Assembly (NCBI RefSeq): GCF_014639155.1
Contig: NZ_BMFT01000001.1
Span: 620,001-684,000 of the forward strand
DNA from: Paenibacillus segetis
GTDB taxonomy: Bacteria > Bacillota > Bacilli > Paenibacillales > Paenibacillaceae
Length of the DNA: 64,000 bases
Reading direction: 5' to 3'
Positions 27,877 through 36,941 of this stretch are shown in pieces (position 1 is the stretch's first letter; every line of letters begins with the position of its first letter). A program made the position numbers and the translations under genes. Under the pieces are notes generated by a model. That model saw nothing but the letters and a program-made list of their open reading frames with translations. It searched no databases and was not told the origin of the DNA.

Positions 27877-29430
27877 TTACCAGATTACCTTCCAATTCGG
27901 TACGCAAGTGGCTTGTATTACAGGGAATTCAGCGAAGTAATCAGCTATAATTTCTGTCATATCGGTCTGAATATCTTTTACGACGGGACAGTCTGCAAAA
28001 TATGGGAAATTTCCAGCACCGGTGGCTCGATAATTATTCATAGCTACTTCGTATGTTCCATCCATATCTAAAGGTTTCCCTTGATAGTCGATGTTTATTA
28101 TCCGATGACCAACGGGCTGCCTTACATCTATCGTATACTCGATTCCTTCCCACATATCGTAGTTATATGGCTGTGCTTTTGGATGAACGAACGAGGGATC
28201 AATCGTTAACTGACCATCTTCAATGGTGAAATAGGATGCACATTGTTCAAGGGCGTCACGGATATGCTGCCCCGTAACTTGCAATACTTTTAATGTGTTG
28301 GGATAGATATAATTCGTGACGATATCACGCATCGTTACTTGTTCATTAAATCCGCCTGGCTGGTCATGAAAGAGCGAGGTACAGGAAATAGGTGCATTCG
28401 TCACATGCATTTGTACTCGTTGTAGAAATTCGATATAAGGATGTTTGTGTACCCTTGCCTCAAAAGCATTGTCATATCGCAGGTTTCCGTGAATATGGCC
28501 AATCGGTTCATCTAACCATTGTTCGGTTAGATCATGCATCTCTTGAACTTCACGTACTACACGCTCATCAAGCGGTGTCTGATCATCTACATAATATAAT
28601 TTAGGTTCATGCTGAATCGAAGATATGGTACCGTTGACCTTCTCCACATCGATGGTAATACCTGCTATGCAGACTGCTTTGGTTCCTGGTTGTATGATTG
28701 ATTTTCCGAATGCTTGGGTGCAGATTTCGCGGTGTTGGTGTCCTGTAATCAGAATATCGAAATCTAGCTCTTTACACATTTGATAACCTTCATTTTCCCC
28801 TGTATCTGGTTCAATCAAGCTACCTGTTGTTAGGTCATGCGCAAAACCACCGTGATAGCATATTACAGTAATATCAACGTTTTCCTTTTCTTTCATGATA
28901 CCCAACCACTTTTTAGCACTTTCGAAGCAATCCTCGAATACCAGGCCCTCAATATGGCTAGGATCCTCCCATAAGGTTACCAGTTGAGTAGTCAGGCCAA
29001 TAATGCCAATTCGAATACCTCCAACCTCTTGAATAACATAGGGCTGCATCCAAGTTGATCCGTCTTTGGTATATATATTGGCGGATAGCCAAGGGAATTG
29101 TGAAGCTTGGATCGTGTTCTCTAATACAGGTAACCCATAATTAAATTCGTGATTGCCAAATATAGCCAAATCATAGCGCAGTGCATTCGCAGCATTAATG
29201 ATAGGGCTGGGCAGTTCAGGATGGAATCTTTGATGGTAATAAGTTAATGGGCTTCCTTGAATAAGGTCTCCATTCTCAATCAATAGGGTCGGATGTTGTT
29301 GGCGTAAATTTTCAATCAGGCTTGCTGCTTTAGCAAGACCAACGGGTTCGGTTACGCCACGGTAAGTTGTAGGCATGAGATATCCATGGACATCGCTCGT
29401 TACAAGTATTTGAATTTGTTCTGTAGACAC
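27877..29430 (-). CDS. 5'-nucleotidase / 2',3'-cyclic phosphodiesterase family metallophosphatase
   Basis: A 517-residue UshA/YfkN-type enzyme without a signal peptide or wall anchor. The N-terminal metallophosphatase domain has TSDVHGYL, ENGDLIQG, GNHEFNYG, CYHGGF and TGHQHRE, covering all metal ligands. The C-terminal 5'-nucleotidase domain starts about residue 330 and contains NNYRATGAGNFPYF. Substrate may be nucleotides or cyclic nucleotides, acting inside the cell. It is divergent from the phn transporter and shares its PHO-box-like region, which fits a phosphate-scavenging role. Confidence 0.88.
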   Translation of the reverse strand: MSTEQIQILVTSDVHGYLMPTTYRGVTEPVGLAKAASLIENLRQQHPTLLIENGDLIQGSPLTYYHQRFHPELPSPIINAANALRYDLAIFGNHEFNYGLPVLENTIQASQFPWLSANIYTKDGSTWMQPYVIQEVGGIRIGIIGLTTQLVTLWEDPSHIEGLVFEDCFESAKKWLGIMKEKENVDITVICYHGGFAHDLTTGSLIEPDTGENEGYQMCKELDFDILITGHQHREICTQAFGKSIIQPGTKAVCIAGITIDVEKVNGTISSIQHEPKLYYVDDQTPLDERVVREVQEMHDLTEQWLDEPIGHIHGNLRYDNAFEARVHKHPYIEFLQRVQMHVTNAPISCTSLFHDQPGGFNEQVTMRDIVTNYIYPNTLKVLQVTGQHIRDALEQCASYFTIEDGQLTIDPSFVHPKAQPYNYDMWEGIEYTIDVRQPVGHRIINIDYQGKPLDMDGTYEVAMNNYRATGAGNFPYFADCPVVKDIQTDMTEIIADYFAEFPVIQATCVPNWKVIW

Positions 29431-29505
29431 AAGTTACACCTCTTAATTTTTAATAGTAATTCATTATAAGGTCAATAGAGTATGTGATGTCAATTTATCA
29501 AATCG

Positions 29506-29555
29506 ATAACAATATCTTAACAATAAATTATTTTAAGTTTGATATTATCTTTACA
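29506..29555 (+). promoter_or_regulatory. PHO-box-like array of 11-bp period
   Basis: Five hexamers, each separated by five bases: ATAACA (29506), TTAACA (29517), TTATTT (29528), TTGATA (29539), TTTACA (29550). The B. subtilis PhoP consensus is repeats of TT(A/C/T)A(C/T)A with about 11-bp spacing. Two hexamers fit fully and two differ at one base. A -10-like TATACT follows at 29565-29570, where PhoP-activated promoters carry it. It would control phnD and perhaps the divergent gene. Confidence 0.65.
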
Positions 29556-29605
29556 ATTCTCCTATATACTTGTTAAGCTATAGATAATGTACAGGAGGGG
29601 AAAAA

Positions 29606-30670
29606 ATGAAAAAAATAGGTTTGTTAAGTGTATCGTTAATGCTTTTATTTGCATTAGCAGCATGTGGTAATGGGGATTCCACCAATAATTCTAAAGGTGC
29701 GGAAAATGCCTCACAAGGAGAAACATCTAATAAAGAAATTAAGAAGCTTTCTGTAGGATTTGTACCTTCACGTGATCCAGCAGAAATTGTTACAGCAACG
29801 GAGCCTCTAAAAGCGTTGCTAACGAAGGAACTTGCAGGACTTGGTTATAATGTAGGAGAAGTTGATATTACGGTTGGTACAAGCTATGAAGCAGTTGGTG
29901 AAGGTTTATCTGCTGGTACAGTTGATGTTGGATTGATACCAGGCGGTACTTATGTTCTGTATGATGATGGAGCAGAGGTTATTCTAACTGCAACTCGTGA
30001 TGGGTTGAGTAATGATTCTGATAACCCTGTGGATTGGAATAAGAACGAGCCAACAAAACCAACAACCGATCAAGCGACTTCTTATCGCGCAATCCTTGTT
30101 GCTGGTCCTTCTGAGAAGGGTAAAGCATTAGCTGCAAAAGTAAATAATGGTGAAGCTTTGACTTTCGAGGATTTGGATAATGTTTCTTGGAATGTTATGT
30201 CATCCTCATCTCCAGCTGGTTATATTTACCCGGCATTATGGCTGAAAGAGAATTTCGGTAAAACAATTACTGATCTATCTAAAGTCGTACAGGCGGATTC
30301 CTACGCAAGTGCGTTTGGTCGTCTTGCTGCAGGTCAAACAGATGTACTTGTTACCTATGCTGATGCACGTCGTGATTATGAAGAAAAATGGACAACTGAA
30401 TTTAATCGCGAAGCTTCCATTTGGGATGAGACAGATCTACTTGGTGTAATGCCAGCCATCTTTAACGATACAGTAAGTGTAAGTAAAAACTCGAAAATTA
30501 TGGATGATGGCTTAAAAGCAGCATTACAACAAGCCTTTATCAATATTGGTAATACAGAAGAAGGTAAACAGGTTATCGCTATTTATAGCCATGGTGGTTA
30601 TAAAGTAGCTAACGATGCTGATTATGATAATGAGCGTAAAGCACAAGAGCTAGTACAACAATTAAAGTAA
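29606..30670 (+). CDS. phnD: Phosphonate/phosphite/phosphate ABC transporter substrate-binding lipoprotein
   Basis: A 354-residue lipoprotein with lipobox LAAC (Cys about residue 20) and a PhnD/PtxB-type domain: SVGFVPSRDPAEI opens the fold and SSSPAGYIYPALWL carries the Ser cluster that binds the phosphonate or phosphate group. The domain ends about residue 345. It delivers ligand to PhnC-PhnE. AGGAGGGG precedes the ATG. The exact ligand (phosphonate, phosphite, hypophosphite) cannot be told; no C-P lyase genes are present in the window. Confidence 0.88.
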   Translation: MKKIGLLSVSLMLLFALAACGNGDSTNNSKGAENASQGETSNKEIKKLSVGFVPSRDPAEIVTATEPLKALLTKELAGLGYNVGEVDITVGTSYEAVGEGLSAGTVDVGLIPGGTYVLYDDGAEVILTATRDGLSNDSDNPVDWNKNEPTKPTTDQATSYRAILVAGPSEKGKALAAKVNNGEALTFEDLDNVSWNVMSSSSPAGYIYPALWLKENFGKTITDLSKVVQADSYASAFGRLAAGQTDVLVTYADARRDYEEKWTTEFNREASIWDETDLLGVMPAIFNDTVSVSKNSKIMDDGLKAALQQAFINIGNTEEGKQVIAIYSHGGYKVANDADYDNERKAQELVQQLK

Positions 30671-30693
30671 TCCTTCTAACAAATTAATTTTAC

Positions 30694-30728
30694 AAAAAAT
30701 GAGAACATACTGCTATGTTCTCATTTTT
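30694..30728 (+). terminator. Intra-operon hairpin between phnD and phnC
   Basis: Perfect stem AAATGAGAACATA / TATGTTCTCATTT with a four-base loop and five T. It lies between two genes of one transport operon, so it probably lets only part of the transcripts reach phnC, or protects the phnD mRNA end. Confidence 0.75.
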
Positions 30729-30746
30729 CCTGATTGGAGTATGGAT

Positions 30747-31532
30747 ATGATTGAATTTAAACAGGTACAGAAAAAATATCCAAATGGATTAGTAGCATTA
30801 AAAGATATCAATCTGAACATCGAGCAAGGTGAGTATGTTGCGATTATTGGCCTATCAGGCGCTGGTAAGTCAACGTTATTACGTTGTATTAACCGGATGC
30901 ATGATATCTCGGAAGGTACTTTGACGGTTGAAGGTGTTGAACTTAGTAAGCTCCATGGAAAAGGTATCCGTCAGTTACGTCGTAAGATTGGAATGATCTT
31001 TCAATCCTTTAACTTAGTGACAAGAATATCTGTTATTAAAAATGTACTCGTAGCCTTCGTGCCTGAGATGCCATTCTGGCGTAAAATATTAGGGATATTT
31101 ACAGAAGATGAAAAGAAAAGAGCACTGATGTCGCTAGATAAAGTCGGTATTCTAGATAAGGCGTATGTACGTGTAGACCAATTGTCTGGAGGACAACAGC
31201 AACGTGTTGCTTTAGCAAGAACACTAGCACAGAACCCGGGGATTATTCTAGCGGATGAGCCAGTTGCTTCCTTAGATCCGGTTACTGCCAATCAAGTCAT
31301 GGAAGATTTCAGACGGATTAATCAAGAGATGAATATGACCGTGATTATTAATATCCATCATGTTGAATTAGCTCTTACTTATGCTACTCGTGTCATCGGA
31401 ATACGGGCTGGTGAAATTGTATATGATGGTCCTTCTAAGGATGTCAACGATCAAGTGCTACAACTTATTTACAATGGTCAAGTAGATAAAGGAGGCAGCG
31501 ATAGCCATGCTAACGAAGCTGTTTCCACCTAA
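30747..31532 (+). CDS. phnC: Phosphonate-type ABC transporter ATP-binding protein
   Basis: A 261-residue ABC ATPase with Walker A GLSGAGKST, signature LSGGQQQRVALAR and Walker B IILADEPVA. It belongs to the PhnC group by length and context. The ATG at 30747 is chosen because TTGGAG lies eight bases upstream; longer in-frame starts would run through the hairpin. Its end overlaps the first permease start by 26 bases. Confidence 0.9.
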   Translation: MIEFKQVQKKYPNGLVALKDINLNIEQGEYVAIIGLSGAGKSTLLRCINRMHDISEGTLTVEGVELSKLHGKGIRQLRRKIGMIFQSFNLVTRISVIKNVLVAFVPEMPFWRKILGIFTEDEKKRALMSLDKVGILDKAYVRVDQLSGGQQQRVALARTLAQNPGIILADEPVASLDPVTANQVMEDFRRINQEMNMTVIINIHHVELALTYATRVIGIRAGEIVYDGPSKDVNDQVLQLIYNGQVDKGGSDSHANEAVST

Positions 31533-32322
31533 AACTATTGAACTACCGAATGGTAAAATAGTAATCCAAAAGCGATCGATGACGCCGCTCACCATATTAG
31601 TTACGATTGTACTGACCTATATTTCTGTTAGAATTACGGATTTTGATTTGCAGATATTAGTTGAACGAATCAAAGAGTTCTTTGTCATTTTAAATAAAAT
31701 GGTTCCTCCAACATGGGACTATATGCCAAAACTTTGGGAACCACTAGTTGCAACCATAAAAATGTCTCTATTCGGCTCTGTGCTAGGTGCCATTTTTGCT
31801 TTACCGATAGCGATGTTAGCAGCAAGTAATATTAATCGCACTCGTTGGATTCCTGCTGTTACGAAATTTATTCTGAGTATACTGCGTACCTTGCCGACTT
31901 TAGTTGTAGCATTGATCGCTACCTTTATTTTTGGGTTAGGAACGATGGCGGGAACCGTTGCTATCTTCTTGTTCACGGTTGCTTATATAGGAAAATTGCT
32001 GTACGAGCAGATCGAAAATGCGAATATGGGTGCGTATGAAGCCATGAATGCCATGGGTTTAACGACGATTCAATCGTTCCGGTATGCGATATTTCCACAA
32101 GTGTTACCTAACTATTTATCGACATCACTGTTTTGTTTCGAGGGTAATGTTCGGTATGCTTCTATTCTAGGATACGTTGGTGCAGGTGGAATTGGCTTAT
32201 TGTTAAATGAGAGTCTTGGATGGAGAAACTATGCGAACGTAGGCATGATTTTGTTGATGCTTGCTGTTACAGTTTACTTGATTGAGACGATCAGTGAATA
32301 TTTCCGAAAGAAACTGATGTAG
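31507..32322 (+). CDS. phnE: Phosphonate-type ABC transporter permease 1
   Basis: A 271-residue BPD-type permease with about six helices. The EAA-like loop YEAMNAMGLTTIQSFRYAIFPQVLP (about 180-205) contacts PhnC. GGAGGCAGCG precedes the ATG inside the phnC end. It pairs with the next gene as a heterodimeric channel. Confidence 0.9.
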   Translation: MLTKLFPPKTIELPNGKIVIQKRSMTPLTILVTIVLTYISVRITDFDLQILVERIKEFFVILNKMVPPTWDYMPKLWEPLVATIKMSLFGSVLGAIFALPIAMLAASNINRTRWIPAVTKFILSILRTLPTLVVALIATFIFGLGTMAGTVAIFLFTVAYIGKLLYEQIENANMGAYEAMNAMGLTTIQSFRYAIFPQVLPNYLSTSLFCFEGNVRYASILGYVGAGGIGLLLNESLGWRNYANVGMILLMLAVTVYLIETISEYFRKKLM

Positions 32323-32330
32323 GTGAAGAA

Positions 32331-33140
32331 ATGATGAATACAATAGAAGAACAATTAAAAAAGGCCACTACCAAACGCCTGCCTAAGTTTCTAATCACTG
32401 TAATAGTCCTGATTATTTTTTTGTGGTCAACATCAGCAGTGAATTTGGATAATGTAACGGAAAATGGGTTCTCCATCGCGAAAAATATTTTATTAGGTAT
32501 AGTTCAACCTAATACGGACCTGCTGTTTAATTTGACTACAGGCGGTGTCCTATATTTATTGATTGAAACCATGGCTATCGCCTTTTTGGGAACAATTGTT
32601 GGAGCAGTGATAGCTATTCCGCTTGCTTTCCTATCCGCGTCCAATATTGTGCCGAAGCCAGTATCTGTTATTGTCCGCCTCCTATTAATCATTATCCGGA
32701 CCATTCCGGCTATTGTGTACGGATTAATGTTTATTCGGGTAACAGGGCAAGGACCATTTGCAGGTGTACTTACGATGTCTTTAACAAGTGTCGGTATGTT
32801 ATCTAAGCTATATGTTGATGTTATTGAAGAGTTAGACAAATCAGTGCTTGAATCTATGGAATCCATTGGTTGTACCATGACCGAGAAAATTCGCTATGGT
32901 ATTCTGCCACAATTATCTGCTTTGTTCATGTCCATCGTGATTTATCGATTTGATATGAATCTGCGTGATGCTTCAATTCTCGGAATAGTTGGAGCAGGGG
33001 GGATAGGTGCCCCGCTTATTTTTGCAATGAATTCTTATCGCTGGTCGGAGGTAGGATCCATTCTAATTGGTCTTATCGTACTGATACTAATTGTGGAATA
33101 TGTTTCGAATAAAGTTCGCAATAAATTAGTAAATGGATAA
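32331..33140 (+). CDS. phnE: Phosphonate-type ABC transporter permease 2
   Basis: A 269-residue BPD permease similar in layout to its upstream neighbour, with EAA-like loop LESMESIGCTMTEKIRYGILPQL. Eight bases separate it from the first permease; the ATG at 32331 or the next codon may be used. Last gene of the phn operon. Confidence 0.9.
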   Translation: MMNTIEEQLKKATTKRLPKFLITVIVLIIFLWSTSAVNLDNVTENGFSIAKNILLGIVQPNTDLLFNLTTGGVLYLLIETMAIAFLGTIVGAVIAIPLAFLSASNIVPKPVSVIVRLLLIIIRTIPAIVYGLMFIRVTGQGPFAGVLTMSLTSVGMLSKLYVDVIEELDKSVLESMESIGCTMTEKIRYGILPQLSALFMSIVIYRFDMNLRDASILGIVGAGGIGAPLIFAMNSYRWSEVGSILIGLIVLILIVEYVSNKVRNKLVNG

Positions 33141-33160
33141 TCATCTGAGCAAACATATAT

Positions 33161-33207
33161 AAAACGCATTTCATGGGTTCTTAGAACTCCTTGGAAGGCG
33201 TTTTTTT
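33161..33207 (+). terminator. Terminator of the phn operon
   Basis: Stem closed by AAAACGC / GCGTTTT with an imperfect middle and an inner TTCT/AGAA pair, then a run of seven T. Confidence 0.7.
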
Positions 33208-33292
33208 GTTTAGCATAGTTGATTTGTTAAATGTTGATAATAAAGAGTACATAAAGATTTTACAAGTTGACATATAAATGGAGGGTTTATGA

Positions 33293-34702
33293 ATGAAGTT
33301 TCCACATGATTTTTTATTTGGAGCTGCATCGGCTTCTTATCAAATAGAAGGAGCATGGAATGAAGACGGTAAAGGGTTAACGAATTGGGATGTATTTTCA
33401 AAGATTCCTGGTAAAACGTTTGAGGGCACAAATGGGGATGTAGCGATAGATCATTATCATCGATATAAAGAAGATATTCAATTCATGGCAGAGATGGGAC
33501 TTGAATCGTACCGATTCTCGATTTCATGGGCCCGTATATTGCCAACGGGAGAAGGAGCAGTTAATGAACAAGGCTTGGAATTTTATAATGATGTAATTAA
33601 TGAGTGTTTAAAATATGGAATTGTTCCATTTGTTACGCTATATCATTGGGATTTGCCTCTGGTACTTGAAGAAGATGGGGGATGGACGAATAAGCGAACA
33701 GCTGAAGCATTCGCCCAGTATGCGGAAATTTGTTTTCGGGCATTTGGTGATCGGGTTAAACATTGGATTACGTTTAATGAAACGGTGATGTTTTGCGGAT
33801 TAGGTTATTTAAAAGGGGCACATCCGCCTGGGATTCAAAACGATGAGAATAAATACTTTCAAGCGACACATTACGTATTTTATGCACATGCCAAAGCTGT
33901 GGAGATCTATAAGGCACTGAATCATTATGGCGAGATTGGAATTACCCATGTGTTCTTACCGGCTTACAGTGTAGATGATACCGATGAGAATCTAATAGCC
34001 GCCAGACATGCAAATGAATATGAAACTTTTTGGTATTATGACCCTATTCTAAAAGGAGAATATCCACCGTATGTGGTTCGGCAACTACAGGAGAAAGGCT
34101 GGACGCCAAGTTGGACAGAAGAAGAACTAGAAACGTTAAAGAGGAATGCGGGTAAAAATGATTTTATTGGGCTTAATTATTACCAGCCCATTCGAGTAGC
34201 AAAAAATCACGAAGCTGTTTTATCTATGGAACATTCGAGAGAAACATCAACTCTAACTCCAGGCAATCCGTCTTTTGATGGCTTTTATCGGACTGTAAAA
34301 ATGGAGGATAAAACATATACAAGATGGGGATGGGAAATCTCACCTCAAGGGTTCCTAGACGGATTGCATATGTTAAAAGATCGCTATGGAGATATAAAAA
34401 TGTACGTAACAGAAAATGGACTTGGTGATGAGGATCCAATTATTGATGGTGAGGTAGTGGATGTTCCTCGCATTAAATATATTGAGCAACACTTACAAGT
34501 GATTAAGCGTGCAATCGAAGAAGGTATTCATTTGAAAGGGTATTACGCATGGTCCGTAATTGATCTATTAAGCTGGTTAAATGGGTATAAAAAGCAGTAC
34601 GGATTTATCTACGTGGATCATAATAATAACTTAAACCGTAAGAAGAAGCTGTCGTTCCATTGGTATAAGCATATTATTGAGACGAGAGGCGAGGGGTTAT
34701 AA
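33293..34702 (+). CDS. Beta-glucosidase / 6-phospho-beta-glucosidase, GH1
   Basis: A 469-residue glycoside hydrolase family 1 enzyme. The acid/base Glu is in ITFNE (about 165), the nucleophile in YVTENG (about 370), and FGAASASYQIEGA is the conserved N-terminus. No signal peptide, so it acts on imported beta-glucosides. The residues after WSVIDLLSWLNGYKKQYGFIYVD suggest an unphosphorylated substrate more than a 6-phosphate, but this is weak. GGAGGG lies before the ATG. Thirty bases at its 3' end (34666-34695) recur at 40023-40052. Confidence 0.92.
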   Translation: MKFPHDFLFGAASASYQIEGAWNEDGKGLTNWDVFSKIPGKTFEGTNGDVAIDHYHRYKEDIQFMAEMGLESYRFSISWARILPTGEGAVNEQGLEFYNDVINECLKYGIVPFVTLYHWDLPLVLEEDGGWTNKRTAEAFAQYAEICFRAFGDRVKHWITFNETVMFCGLGYLKGAHPPGIQNDENKYFQATHYVFYAHAKAVEIYKALNHYGEIGITHVFLPAYSVDDTDENLIAARHANEYETFWYYDPILKGEYPPYVVRQLQEKGWTPSWTEEELETLKRNAGKNDFIGLNYYQPIRVAKNHEAVLSMEHSRETSTLTPGNPSFDGFYRTVKMEDKTYTRWGWEISPQGFLDGLHMLKDRYGDIKMYVTENGLGDEDPIIDGEVVDVPRIKYIEQHLQVIKRAIEEGIHLKGYYAWSVIDLLSWLNGYKKQYGFIYVDHNNNLNRKKKLSFHWYKHIIETRGEGL

Positions 34703-34816
34703 GTAACCCAGAAAACTTCTTGCTACGAAAAATAGGATTGCTCAACACATTTAAAATGAGTAATATGAGTATTGCATGTTCTTTTAAATATAGAGATAAA
34801 TAGGTAGGAGAGCACC

Positions 34817-36025
34817 ATGAAAACAACACGACAGAACGCATTGATTTTCTCGTTTACGTTTATGGCTTTTATTCTGGGTACGACGGAGTATATTATTGTT
34901 GGCTTACTCTCGGAAATATCCGTGAGTCTTGGAGTTACGCTAGCTACAGCGGGAGGGCTGGTATCCGGCTTCGCGATCTCTTACGCGATTGGCACACCGC
35001 TTATGATGTCTTTGTGCGGCCGTATTCCGAAACGGATTACGATTCTTGTATCGCTTGCATTGATTTTACTGCTGAATTTGTGGAGTGCTGTAGCCGGATC
35101 CTACAGTATGCTAATGGTGACGAGAATAGTTACAGCCGTACTAAGTGGCTTCGTCCTGTCTGTAGCCATTACGGTAGCTAGTGAAGCAGTTGACCCAGAG
35201 AAGAGAGGCAAAGCGATTGCTACTATTCTGAGTGGCTTCGCTATTGCGAACGTGCTTGGTGTTCCGATCGGCACATTTGTAGGGCAGTTCTTCACTTGGC
35301 CGGCAGCATTTGTTCTAAATGGGATTTTAGCTGGAATTGCTATTATTCTAAATTATGTGTATATTCCACGAGGACTACCGAAGCCTGTGCCCAGCTCGCT
35401 CAAGGATCAGGTCGAACTGCTCACAAATGGACGCATCATTCTTGCTTTCTTCATTCCGGTTACGGCTGTGGGAGCCGTGTTTGTGATGTATACATACATT
35501 ACACCGATACTAGAACAAGTGATGAATATTCCTAAGAGCTCGGTTAGCGGTATACTGCTTGTATATGGGGTTGCCACGATTATCAGTAACTGGCTTGGAG
35601 GTAAGATTGCGACGGGTAATGCAGTAAGCAAGCTGAGATTCGTATTTCTTATGCAAGCGTTGGTCTATATCGTCTTTAGTATGACCGCATCAATCTCGAT
35701 TCTAGGGATGGTTGTACTCATTGTACTAGCCACGATGTCAAGTATTGTGAGCGCACCAGCACAGCTTTATTTGATCGATTTGGCCAAGCAGTTCTCACCA
35801 AGAACGAAGGACCTTGCTGCATCGTTGAATCCAGTAGCCTCTAACCTGGGAATCGCAGGCGGATCCGCGATTGGTGGAGTGGTTGTTCAGCAGGGAGGCT
35901 TAATTTCTCTTCCGGTAGCTGCTGCCTTTCTGGCGATATCGGCATGTATAATTGCGGTGATATGTAGTAGGTTGGATCATCCAAGCCAAGCGACGACGAT
36001 GGCTCAGCATCACATTAATGGCTGA
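34817..36025 (+). CDS. MFS transporter, DHA1/AraJ-like exporter
   Basis: A 402-residue protein with 12 predicted helices. It has the N-terminal LGTTEYIIVGLL and motif-A-like GTPLMMSLCGRIPKR of the sugar/drug efflux group (AraJ, PbuE and relatives). Substrate unknown. Single gene with its own GTAGGAGAG site, ending before a bidirectional terminator. GC-richer and C-ending codons are more frequent than in the phn genes. Confidence 0.88.
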   Translation: MKTTRQNALIFSFTFMAFILGTTEYIIVGLLSEISVSLGVTLATAGGLVSGFAISYAIGTPLMMSLCGRIPKRITILVSLALILLLNLWSAVAGSYSMLMVTRIVTAVLSGFVLSVAITVASEAVDPEKRGKAIATILSGFAIANVLGVPIGTFVGQFFTWPAAFVLNGILAGIAIILNYVYIPRGLPKPVPSSLKDQVELLTNGRIILAFFIPVTAVGAVFVMYTYITPILEQVMNIPKSSVSGILLVYGVATIISNWLGGKIATGNAVSKLRFVFLMQALVYIVFSMTASISILGMVVLIVLATMSSIVSAPAQLYLIDLAKQFSPRTKDLAASLNPVASNLGIAGGSAIGGVVVQQGGLISLPVAAAFLAISACIIAVICSRLDHPSQATTMAQHHING

Positions 36026-36115
36026 TATTGGAACGGTAAATACCAAAGAAAATAGACAAAGGGTAATTATACATGCTCAAGTTGTACTTTGTTTTAGGCC
36101 TAATAGACTAACAAA

Positions 36116-36153
36116 AACAAACGCTTGGACTCTAATGAGCCCAAGCGTTTGTT
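36116..36153. terminator. Bidirectional terminator between the MFS gene and FMN reductase copy 1
   Basis: Perfect 13-base arms AACAAACGCTTGG / CCAAGCGTTTGTT with a 12-base loop between convergent genes. Confidence 0.82.
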
Positions 36154-36176
36154 AATTGCCGATTGGTTACCGCCGT

Positions 36177-36716
36177 TTAGCGTAAAGTTTTCAATGCGCC
36201 GCTCCAAGCAATGACTTGGTCAAGCATGCCATTCACATTGGTCAGGTGAAGATCAGCTGGTTTGAACACAGTTCCGTTCTCAAAATCAGTGAATAGTGAC
36301 AATGCCGGATGCACACGAACGTCTGCTACGGATAGTTCTCCCAAGATTCCACGAAGATGTTCAGCTGCGCGAGCACCACCTACGGAGCCATAACTTACGA
36401 TCCCTGCCGCCTTATTATTCCAAGCATCACGTGCATAATCAAGTGCGTTCTTCAATGATGCTGAAATACTGTGATTGTATTCTTGTACGATAAATACGAA
36501 CCCATCTAAGCTAGCAAGTTTGGTATTCCAAGCAGTTGCTTGTTCTGTAGCATCTGCTTCCCCAAGAAGTGGTAGCTTGAAGTCAGCGATATCAACGATT
36601 TCATAATTCGCATCTCCGCGCCCATCAGCCACACTTTTTACCCATTCCCCAACTTGTGGGCTTAAACGACCTTGACGGGTGCTTCCTAAAATAATTCCGA
36701 TGTTTAATTTTGACAT
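36177..36716 (-). CDS. NADPH-dependent FMN reductase / azoreductase-like, copy 1
   Basis: A 179-residue flavodoxin-fold protein. The FMN phosphate loop is GSTRQGR; EYNHSISASLKNALDYA and YGSVGGARAAEHLR are family hallmarks. Likely reduces quinones, azo compounds or flavin with NADPH. ATG at 36716 has AGGAGGAC nine bases upstream; an ATG at 36770 would add 18 residues. The protein is identical to copy 2 at 40154-40693, with only silent DNA changes inside it. Confidence 0.92.
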   Translation of the reverse strand: MSKLNIGIILGSTRQGRLSPQVGEWVKSVADGRGDANYEIVDIADFKLPLLGEADATEQATAWNTKLASLDGFVFIVQEYNHSISASLKNALDYARDAWNNKAAGIVSYGSVGGARAAEHLRGILGELSVADVRVHPALSLFTDFENGTVFKPADLHLTNVNGMLDQVIAWSGALKTLR

Positions 36717-36850
36717 TGTTTTGTCCTCCTCCATTTTTGTCCTGCCTAGTAATTTATCCAATAAGCCCAAATTTACACAACCTTCCGAAGTAAAGATTAA
36801 CCGACTCCTTTGGGGTTAATGTTCAAACTTCAATGTAAGTTAGTTAACTC

Positions 36851-36869
36851 ATATCAATTATCTTGATAT
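36851..36869. promoter_or_regulatory. Inverted repeat upstream of FMN reductase copy 1 (possible operator)
   Basis: ATATCAA-TTATC-TTGATAT, perfect arms. It overlaps a second palindrome, CTTGATATCAAG (36862-36873), which is broken in copy 2, while the longer repeat is kept. MarR- and HxlR-type repressors of azoreductases bind such sites; the regulator is not identified. Confidence 0.5.
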
Positions 36870-36941
36870 CAAGTATTCTCAATGTAAGACAATAATAATC
36901 TAGTAAGTTCCTTTTGTCAAGTGACTTTATAAAAGTTAGTG

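Larger units (their letters stand above)
36177..36941 (-). repeat. Duplicated FMN reductase block, copy 1
   Basis: About 765 bases including the gene and some 220 bases of upstream DNA. It matches 40154-40917 at nearly every position and in the same orientation; similarity stops after the shared GTTAGT. The 5' region holds a perfect inverted repeat ATATCAA-N5-TTGATAT (36851-36869). Confidence 0.92.

Noticed and set aside
30699-30746. A longer N-terminus for PhnC
   Set aside because: It would be encoded across the hairpin with a T-run and has no ribosome binding site; the ATG at 30747 has one.
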